NCBI GenBank assembly: GCA_017512025.1
Contig: JAFWHH010000003.1
Coordinates: 1 to 51,130, forward strand
Direction: 5' to 3'
DNA: 51,130 nt
Source: Clostridia bacterium
GTDB taxonomy: Bacteria; Bacillota; Clostridia; TANB77; CAG-508
Part shown: positions 38,982-50,900 of the stretch, one piece after another
Position numbering within the stretch: position 1 is the first letter of the stretch
Layout: the number at the start of each line of letters is the position of its first letter
Notes under the pieces: model-generated
Database searches by the model: none
What the model was told of the DNA's origin: nothing
Seen by the model: only the letters and a program-made list of their open reading frames with translations
Made by a program: the position numbers and the translations under genes

Positions 38982-41900
38982 ATGAATCAAAGAGAAGAAA
39001 ACAAAATGAAATTTTTAAAAAGCTTTCCAAGTATAATGAAATTATCTACGATAGTTATAATCATATTATCGATAGTTGTATTTGGATTAGCTAAAAGAGA
39101 AAAAACTAAAATAAATGAGCTAGCAAATCTAAATTCTGCCCAAGCAAAAGTATCTTTATCATATGATGAAGTCACAGACAATACGGTAGAGAGTCTTGAT
39201 GAATCAACTGGTGAAGTTAATGGTATTTGTGAGTTTGTAGAGTTTAGTAGCTTTTTCACGCAAGATTTAAATGAAGATGGAATTGCAGAGAGGGTAAATG
39301 GTGCATGTACCAGTATAGAAGAGTCAGCACAACTTTACTTTAGATTTGCTGTGCTTTCAAAAGGATATTTGGAGAATGCTAAAATTGAAATTAATGGTGA
39401 GAATTTCAAGTTAGATACGGCTATTCCAAAAGATAATGTAATTCCTAGAACATATATTGAGTCGGATACAAGAGAGATACAATTAGCAGAGCGTGTACAG
39501 AATGGAACTCAGAAGAATATCATTTCAAAGATAACACCAAGGATAACAACAATAAATGATTATTCAAGAAATGATAATACTGTAATTTTCACAGGAACAT
39601 TTTGTTATACTGATGAAAATAATAATGAAATAAGAATTCCAGTAAGAAAAGTATGTAATCTAACTGTTGATTGGTATGGTGAGTTAAATACTGAGATTAT
39701 TTCAAAAGAAGCATTAAATTTTTCTAACGAAAATATTGTAAATGACGATGGAGATAGCATTGACTTAGAATTTTCTGTAAAAACTAGAGAAAATAAAAAC
39801 TATTATAACAAAGGATTAATACTTGATTCAAATGTTGTTGCAATAAGAATTCCTGATTTGAAAGGATATTCTGCTACTAATGCGGTATGTAATGATGAGA
39901 ATGTTGAGTATACTTTTGATAAAAATACTAAAACATTAACGATTACGAGAAAATCTGAAATAAATGAAAATGGGGAAGTTGTTAAAAAGCTTGCAAATAC
40001 AAATGAGTATTCTGTAGTTATTACATATCCAGCAGAGGTATATGATGATAACATGAAAGAAAGTCTTGTTATTACTGTACCAATAGAAACATACTATACT
40101 GGATATAATAATCCAAATAGTGCATTTGAAAATGAAATAGCATATAACATAGCTAAATCTAATGTAGCTAGAGCAAATATAGCACTAACGTACGAGAAAC
40201 CAGAGGACGATGTTTTTGAGTTAAAAACAGTTATTGGTGAGTATGTTACATCACCAACAAAAAGATATGTTGTTTCAAAGAAGGAAACAATAAAGGCATA
40301 TTCTGGAGATGAAAGTGAAGAGCCAGATCTTTATGAGGTTAAATGGTCTTTCCATAGAGGAGACGATGGCGTTGTTAAAAAGACCATAATGGATTATACA
40401 AAGTCAGAAGATTTAGACGAAGACTCTTTTGATGATTATACGACAAATATTGGTATATACTTTGATGGAGCTTTAGCTACGTTAGGTCTAAATGGAACAA
40501 TTAATGTATATGATGCAGATAAGAGCGGAGAGGATGCATTGATACATACATTTACCAAGGATGATTGGTCTGAGTATACTAAAGATAATCCTTATTTATA
40601 CGAAAATGGAATTAAAAACATTAGAGTTGAGATAAGTGAATCTAATAAAAATAGCTCTTTTATTGTTCATAATATAAAAGAAATTGACAATGAAACATTA
40701 GCTAATAGATACACACAAAATGAATTTAAAGAGAAAGACATTTTATATACTTACTTAACTGGAAAAGTATATGATGAGACAGAAAATTTAACTACTTTGA
40801 CGAGAACTGGTGTTGCATACTATGAGGATGAAAAATCTATTGCTAAAATATCTGTATATACGAATAAGATTGCTACAACTGAGACAAAAGAAAATGAAAT
40901 TATTAGAGTCACTACAGAATCAGGTTTCAATAAATCAAAATGGAAAGATGGAGAATTTGTTGTTGAGTTACCAGAAGGAATTAAATCACTTAAGCTAAAT
41001 AATGTAACTAGTTCAAAGGTTTCTATTTCTGCTTATACTAGTGAAGTTGTTAACGGAAAATATATAATTAGAATTTTAACACAGAACGATGAGCTAGTTG
41101 ACAATGTAGATATTAGCATTGATTGTGATATCACACCAGATTCAACTATGCCAACTACAATTGATAGAGTAAATTTATATGCATATAATGCAAACTACAA
41201 TAATTATGATTTCCCGGTAGATGATACTTATGATGTAAATAATAATGGTAAAACAATAGATGAAAATGATAATAGTAAAAATGATAAAGTTGGCTTTGCA
41301 AGCTGTGAACTACAAATTGTTGCACCTTCTGGATTAATAACTTATCAAACAGCAACTAATTACGATGATTCAGAAGAGGATGAGATTACAATTGCACCAA
41401 ATGTTGCTGAAGTAAAGAAATCTCAAAGAATAGCAACAATTAACGTTGATGTATTAAATAACTATTCTAGTACAGTTACAAATACTAGAATTCTTGGGAA
41501 AATACCATATGAGAATAATACATATGTAATTACTAATGGTGATTTAGGGTCAACATTTACAACAGTACTACAAGATAAAATTACTTTGACAACTGCAATG
41601 AATAATAAGCAAAGTTTTGATAATCAAAAGATGAATGATTTAAGAAGTCATATAAATATTTATTATTCAGCTCAAGAGACACCAACTAATGACATAAGTG
41701 ATGCATCAAATGGATGGATTGCAGAAGATAATGTAACGGATTATTCTGAAATGAAATCATATCTAATTGATTTAGGTGATTTTGAGATTAATAAAGATGA
41801 TGATATAGGTTTTTCTTATAATGTTGCTATTCCTCAAGAGGGTGTAGAATATGAAGATGTTTCATATTCTCAACATGCTGTATATTTTGACTTAAATACA

Positions 41901-44900
41901 GTTGATGGAAAATTAGCAGATTATACAGAGCCTAACAAATTAGGTATTAGAATTACAAGAAAATTTGATTTAACTATTAATAAAACTATATTGGGAAGAG
42001 AAACATTAGTTCCAAATGCCGTGTACTTATTAGAAACAGGAGTAAAAGGCAACGATAACTATGAGTCTCATATTGTGCTTACTGATGAAAATGGCCAAAT
42101 AAATATAAGCGGTTTATATGTTGGTAGAGTTTATTCTTTATCTGAGATGAAAACAGAAGATGATTATGAAGTTGCAAGTGGAATACTTGAGTTTATAGTT
42201 AGAGAAAATTCAGAAACAAAAGAACTAGAAGTTTCAATTAATAATGAAGGCGCAGGATATAAAACTCATAGTATTAACAATGATAAAATGATCATAAATG
42301 TAGAAGACAGAGTTAGATATGATTTGGACGTTGTTAAATACAGAAAAGGAACAAATGTTAAAATTCCGGGCATAACTTATATGATTTCTACAGGAACAAT
42401 AGGTGATGATAATTATCAGGCATATAAAAAGGTTACTGATGCTGACGGAAAAATAAGCTTAGATAATTTATATTTAGATACTGAGTATACAATAGAAGAA
42501 TTTAAAACAACAGATATTTTTGCACCATCTGAAGGTAGTTTCAAATTTATAATTAGACAAAATGCACAAACAGGGGACTTATCAATAGAAGAAGTTAGTC
42601 AAGGGGCAGGATACAGAGATACTCAATTTGATAATACAAATTATAATGTAACTGTAAATGTTGAAGACGAGGTTAGATATTCATTATCATTAAACAAAAA
42701 AGATGAAAATGGAAGCAATATTCCAGGTGTAACATATAAAATATCTGGAAGTGATAAAGAAGAAACAGGATTAACAGATGAAAATGGATATGTTGAATTT
42801 AATAAATTATCTGTAGGTACAACATATACAATAACAGAAATAGCAGCTCTTGGATATTATTTAAATAATCCAATTGAAGTTGTTGTTTCAAATGATGGAA
42901 ATGGACATTTAACATCAAATGTCGGACAAGTATATGACAATAATAACATAGTTGTATTAACATTAAATGAAACTGATAAAAAGATACCAAACTACAATTT
43001 AGAATTAATAAAAGTTGAAAAAGGAAATAATAGTAAGCTTATAAGTGGAGCTTCATTTAGAATTAAAGGTAAAGACTTAGATATAATTGAAACAACCGAT
43101 GAGAATGGAAAAATTTCTTTAAGTAAATTATACCAATATGTAGATGAACATCCTGAAGTAGATGGAATATATGAAATTCAAGAGCAAATTCCTGCGCAAG
43201 GATATATACTAAGCTCTGATGTTTTGAAAATACGTGTAAGTAAAGTTAATGATAAATTGGAAACTACTATTATCAGTGGAGAGGGATTAATTGCTAGTGA
43301 TGAAAACGGAAAAATTATTAATTCTGACTCTGATAAAGTTACAATGACACTTCAAAATATGCCTGTATTCAAAGTTAAGAAAGTAGATGCAGGAAACAAT
43401 GAAGTTGTAATTCCAAATACTAAGTTTGCTATATATAAAGTAGAATATGATGATGAAGGAAGAATTTCATCGACTTCATTTGCAAAAGATGTAAATGGAA
43501 ATACAATTGGTGAGCAACAGACAATAAATGGAAATGAGTATTATGTTGTTAGTACAAATGACGACGGTGAATTAACAGCTGATTTACCAGAAGGTTTATA
43601 TTATCTATATGAAGTTGAAGCTGCTGATGGATATATCCTACCAGACGAAGATAATGGAAGAAAGCATTACTTTGGTATTGGTGAAAGCAAAAATGAGAAA
43701 ATTGAATTTTCACTATTAGCTGATAGAGTAATTGATAATAATAGCTCTAGTCTAGTAAGTGAAATAAATTATGTAGTTCAATTAAACGATGGGTATGTAA
43801 TTTCTGGTTGTGTAAGTGAGGAAACTGTAATTGGACAAATAGATGGTTCTGATGTTACAGTACAAGGTAATTTTATTGCTAAATACGATAAAGATTTTAA
43901 CGAGCTACTATGGTATAAGGAAACAGGAATGAACTCTGGAAGTGGAAATCTTATTAACAAAAATAATAATGATGACATCATAATGTTTGGAACATTTAAT
44001 AATAGCAGAGATAGTTTTGTTATAAAATATTCAGCTAGTGGAAATGAATTATTTAGAATCCAATTAGATAGAGATTTCGTAAGTAATGGTGCTGAGTTTG
44101 TTAAGAGCGAAAATGGTTTTGAAATTTTAGAAACATATTCTAGTGATTGGGATGAGTATGAAGGAACACGTACAGTTACAAGTATAGATCAAGGAACAAT
44201 TGCTGTTAGAGATGGAGAATTTATTTTAAAATACAACGATAATGGAGAGCTTGTTCATTATTATAGTGAAACGGATAGTGATTATGCTCTTGAAAAAAGT
44301 AAATTTGAGAAATTATCACGTGAAAACAATGGCTTAGTTGATATTAGATATATCATTAATAATGAAACAATAACAACACAAACTCAAGGAGCTGTTGAAA
44401 TAGCTGCTGGAAATATTGCAATTATCCTAAAAAATAACGAAGGTAATAATATTTGGGTTCGCGCACTTCCAATTACAAGAGGACAAATAGATGCAGCAAC
44501 AAGTACAGAGGATAGAGTGGTTGTTGTTGGAAATATTTATGAAGATACAACTATAGAAATTGATGGAAGAGAATGGCCAATTACTGCAGGTGAAGTAATA
44601 ATTACAATGAATCTAAATGGCAATATTGAAACAATATATAGCGGATTTGATCCATTAGTTCCTAACAAATTGATATGCGACAATGAAAAAAATTATATTG
44701 CAGTAGGTCAAGTTTGGGGTCAAGCAAAAGGTAGAATACAAAAATATGGTTTAGATATATTAAATCCTGAATTTGCCCAATTACAAGAAATAACTGTAGA
44801 AAACAATAAAAAACAATACAAAATAACAACAGAAGTAAAAGCCGGTGAAGGAACTATTTCAGGTGAAGGTCAAGAGCCATATGAGGTAGTTAATCATGGT

Positions 44901-47900
44901 GGAAATAGCACATTGGAAATTAAAGCAGATCCTGAAGATGGATGGATTATTAAAAGAATAACAGTAAATGGAGTAGATATTTCGTTTACTGCAGATGATA
45001 ATGGAAACTATGTATTACCACAATTTGAACAAATGGATGAAGATAAGCATATTGTAGTATGGTTTGGAAGTAAAACACCAGAATATAACTACGAGCTTAC
45101 AAAAACAGATGAAAATGGAAATCCATTGGCTGGAGCTAAGTTTATAGTTGAAAGAAAAGTTAATAATAATGCTACATCTACATATGAGGATGCAGTTGAT
45201 AAATATGGTGCAAAAGTAGGCTTTATAGATACTATTGATGGTGAAGAAGAATACGTTGTAATTTCAGATGAAAATGGAAAAATTAAATTGGATTTACCAT
45301 ACGGTGAATATAGAATTAAAGAAGTTGAAGCACCATATGGATATAGGCTACCAGTAAATAATAATTATACAAATTTTTCAATATACATAACTGAAATTGA
45401 CTATATAGAAGATCTTATAGAGCTTAATGATGAACTAACAAGTAGTAATACATTTTCTGGTAAGACAGTAGTTTTAAATTCTGATCTTGATTTTAACAAC
45501 CCAAACTCATATAGAAATGCAAATGATACAAGTTATGGTGATTATAATGGTGATGGTGTTGTTCAAGGAATAAAATATGAACTTACAAATACAAATGGTA
45601 GTGGATTCTCTGGTATAGGAGAAGCATCAGAATTTAGAGGTACATTTAATGGAAATGGACATGAGATAAAAAATATTTATATGAAGGGCGGAACTATTGG
45701 ACTTTTTGCTCAAACATATAATGCAACAATAAAGAATATAAAACTGACAAGTATCAAAGTAAATTGTACTGTAACGGGAATAGAGCGTATTGGTGGAATT
45801 GTTGGATATGCAAGAAATACGAACATTATAAATTGTTATGCAAGTGGAACTATTGATGTAAATTCAAATTACTCGATAGACATTGGTGGTATTGTTGGTT
45901 TATGCAACGGTGGAAAAATTGAGTCATGTACTTCAGACGTAAATATTAATGCGAATATATCTGAAAATTCTTCTGTCGATGGTATAGGAGGTATTGCTGG
46001 AATTTGTAGTGTTAAAGTTGATAAGTGTAATAATAACGGAAATATAACTATTAATAACACATATACAGGTTCATATAATTGCCATATAGGTGGTATTGTG
46101 GGTTATCGTAATAGTAGTACTGCAATAACTAATTCATATAATACAGGTAATATTGAATCAACTGGTGATAAAAATTTAGTTGGAGCAATGGTAGGAAGAT
46201 TATATGGAGATGTAGAGAATTGCTACAATACAGGTAGAATTAATGGATTTATAATTGATGGTACTCGTTATAGTGGAAGCATCAAGAATTACTACAATGT
46301 TGGGCAAATATTACAAAGAAGCAGTACATCAAGTAGTTATAGTAAAGTATACTATTTAACTGGTTCAGCAACATTTTCAACAAGTACAGGTACAACACGA
46401 ATGAGTGAAACTGATATGAAATCACAAAACTTTGTTGATACTCTAAACTCTAATTTAACGGGAAGTAACTATGTTAGATGGACATACAATGAGAATGATT
46501 ACCCTTCTTTAAACGTTGGATATGATGTAAACAATGTTGATACACAGCAAGCTGAAGCATGTTATGTATCAGATACAAAGAGCAACGAAGTATATAAATA
46601 TAGAATAACAACAGAAATAGCTGTGAATTCAGAAAATCGTAGAACTGGTGGAACTATTTCGGGAACTTATAATTCAAAGTATTGTTCGTCATCTGATTAT
46701 AAATTATCGGAGCTTGTTGAACAAGGAGGAAACAATACAGTTCCTATTGTAATGACACCTGCGGAAAACTATGGAATTGTTAGCGTAAATATAAACGGTA
46801 AAGAGATATTATATGAAGAGGCTGATGATGGATCTTATACAATACCTGCTAATTACTTCACAAATATGAATGAAGATGCTCATATTATTGTTAAATATGA
46901 AAAGACAAATCAGTTGTTAACTATAAATAAAGTTGATAGTGTTGACAATACAAAAACACTAAAAGATGCTAAGATAAGAGTTCAACAAATCGAGGATAGA
47001 GATGAACCAACAGATGATTTAATTGGGGATATTGTTGCAAATGGAATTAAGAAACAAACAATTAAATATGATGAAAACGATAAGGTTGATACTGCAGATA
47101 TATTTACTTTAAACAGAAATTCAAATCAGTATTACTTTCAAGAAATAGATGGGAAATATATTCCAAATAATACTGATGTGCAAAATTCGTGGGCTGGTTC
47201 TTATGTTACAATTGATTTAACAGGTAAAACGGGAAATTATTTACTCAAAGTAAGCTGTAATGGTTTAATTGGTTCAGAAAGTAACACTGATATTGGACCA
47301 ATGTATGGATGGATAACAAATGAAGTTGTTGATGGAACTAGTACGGGAAATGTGGAAAATAACTTTATTAATAAGCGAACAGTAGGTTCAAGTGAATATA
47401 CACAAATGTTATCGGGAGGAAATATATATTATCTAAATCTTAGAACACCTCAAGCTGCACCAGGTAACTATCAATACATAGAAGCTTTAGATTTATATAG
47501 TATCGATCCAGTAGTTGAGCTAGGCGAATTAACAAATCAGTATTGTTATTTTAAGGAAGAAAATGGAAAGCTAATTCCAACGAATAATGGTATAAATGGT
47601 ACAGTTGCAAGATCATATGTTGAAATTGATTTGTCACAAAAAACTGGTAATTATAAGGTAGTGGTTGACTATGATGTTACTGGTGGTGAGTTACTAGGAG
47701 ATATAACAACAAGTACAGATCCATTGACATCAAGAAGTTCAAACGCTTTTATGGCTAATTATTCTGGTTACTCAAATGGAATTACAAAGTTAACTGGTGG
47801 TAGAAAGTACTATTTACATTTAGTCTATGCAGGTTCAACATCTGGAGAAGCTATTATAAATAGTATAAATGTGTATCCAGAAACAACACAAGGTACAGAA

Positions 47901-50900
47901 GAAAGCATTGCAATAGGTGAACTAAGAAGCAACACAGCTGCACATTTATATAAAGAAAATGGTATATATAAAATGAGCCATGATAATCCTGGCGCACAAG
48001 CAGATTCATATGTTGAAATTGATTTAACAGATAAAACAGATGATTATTGCATTGTAGTTAAAGCTAGCGGAACAACAACAGCTCCTTTTACTGCGAAAAT
48101 AACAGATAGCAGTGAAAATTCTGGTATTAGTGCTAATACAACCCCAACAAAGGGAGTATTTTTAGAAAAATATAATAATTCTTGGAACTGGTACAATGGC
48201 ATAAAAAATGAAAGTGAATATATATATCATTTATCAGCAGGAAAAAAATACTATTTACATTTTAATTATTATGAGATACCTAATGCTACTATTCAAATAG
48301 ATAGTATAAAATTTTATAAAGACAATACAGTAAAAGTTAATTCTGCGATAGGAAATAGTGAAACGGAAATCCAAGGTGAAATTACAGAATCAAATGGAAA
48401 ATACAGTGTAACTCATTTTATAAACTCATCATTTGGTAATGATGGTGCTTACCCAGCTGCGTTTGCATATAAGAAACTAGATTTAACAGGTAAAGATGGG
48501 GAATATATTTTAGATGTTAATTTTGAAAATATAGATAACAGTAATTATACGAACGTGGTTATATCAGAAAGTGAAGAAATACCAGATTTGACCGATGATA
48601 CAAACATAATTATTAATTTGCCTCAAAATGATAACGTAAATAAACTTAGAAATGTGAAACAAATTATACAAGGAGGAAAAGTATACTATATACATTTTGT
48701 TGGTGTAAAACGTTCACCAACAGGGTCAGGCCAGACAGTTATAAGTAGTGTCAATGCGTATAAAATGGACGAGACACAATATTATTTTGAAGAGATTGAT
48801 GGAAAATATGTTTCTAACAACCAAAATGTACATGGATCAACTGCTCAATCATATATTCCAATTGATTTAACTAATTGTACAGGAAAATACAATCTAAATG
48901 TATCTGGAACAATTTCAAGTGAGTCAGGTGATAAATTAATATTAAGAAGAAAAGCATCACTAAATTCAACATCAAGTAGTGATACATTTGCAATTTATTC
49001 AGGTGAGGAAGAATTCACAACATCAACTGTATTAACTGGTGGTAGAGTATGGTATTTGGTAGTAGCATATGAAAAAAATTCTGTTACTTCATCAGGTACG
49101 GATACGGCTACAATTGATAAAGTGGAATTATCTTTAAATACGGATGATTTCTATAGTGGTGAATTTGTTACAAATGAAATTGGACAAATCAAGCAAGTAG
49201 TACCTTTTGGAAAATATCAAATAACAGAAATTGAGGCTCCAGAAGGATATGCATTAGATGATACGCCAATAGAGTTTGTTGTTGAAGATGGAAAAGATAA
49301 TACTGTAACAATTAAAAATAAATTAATTGCTAAGGTTAAAGTACATCACTACTTAAAACTTCCAGATGGAACTGAGACTGAAATTAAAGTCGCAGATGAT
49401 GAGGAAGTTATAGGTGGAGTTGGGGATGAATATACTACATCTCCAAAGACTGGTCTTGAGGATGTAGAGCTAGAACGAGACGAGCAAGATGAATATGTTC
49501 TTCCATCAAATGCAACTGGAGAATATACATCTGAGGTTCAAGAAGTTACATATTACTATGAAGCAAAAGATATTCAATTAATTATAAATCATTACTATGA
49601 TGGTACAGAGGTTAGAATTAATGGTATAGATGAAGAAATAATTTCATATCCTCCAACTGTTACTGTAAATGATGATACTTATACAATAAGTGTACAAGAA
49701 AGCTATACTTTAAATACAAATAATAACTACAATAATCTATTAAATGATTATGTATTTACAAGTGCAACAAATAATATTAATGATGAAATAACTATAAACG
49801 ACACTTTAGAGTTTGATAGAAATGCAGTAATAAATTATTACTATAATGAAAAAGGACATAAGATAACTACTGAGGTAATACCTCACATTGAAACAAGAGA
49901 AGACCCAATAAGCAAAGAGAAGGAAGACGTTCTTGTTAAAGGTGGTTCAATTACAGGTGAATATAATGATTTATATAAAGAGAATAAAGGAATTCAGTAT
50001 GTTGAAACTGTAAAACAAAATAAAAATGGTAATGTAAGTATTGTTGCAACTCCAGATAATGGTTATGTTGTTAAAACAATAAAATTAGTTTCAACTGACG
50101 ATAATAACACTGTAACAGAAACTATACTTTATGGTGATGGTGCTGTAGATAATGCAGAAGTAAGTGTAACTAAAGGTAATGATGAAAAAGTTACATTATC
50201 AACATTTGAAAATGTAATTGCTGACAAACATATCACTGTTGAGTTTGCAGCAAATAAAGGGAAAATTATAGTTCACCATTACTATGAAGGCACTGGTGAG
50301 GAATATAACAAAGAGCCGGTATATGTAAAAGACAGTAATGGAGATGTAATTAGTGACGACCAAAGAGAAGATTATATTGGTGAAAAATATGCAACAAAGG
50401 CATATGATGATATTGCAGAATACTATCAATATGTTGGCTCTTCAGGTCAAACAAATGGAACATATATAGATGGAACATTGCATATTTATTATTACTACAA
50501 ATATAATGAGTATGACTATACAGTAAATTACTTGGAGAAAGGAACAGACAATGTTCTTCATACACCAAAGACAGTGCCAAACCAAACATTTGGAGATGAA
50601 ATAACATCTGTAAATGAGAAGATAACAATTGATGGATATAACTACGACAGTGTAGATCCAGAGACATTAGTTATCGGTGCAGTATCTGAGAATAACGTAA
50701 TTAATGTATACTACACAAAACGTAACGATTTAAGTTACACAGTAAATTACTTAGAAAAGGGAACAAATAATGTTCTTCATAATCCAAAGACAGAGCCAAA
50801 CCAAACATTTGGAGATGAAATAACATCTGTAAATGAGAAGATAACAATTGATGGATATAACTACGACAGCGTGGATCCAGAGACATTAGTTATCGGTGCA

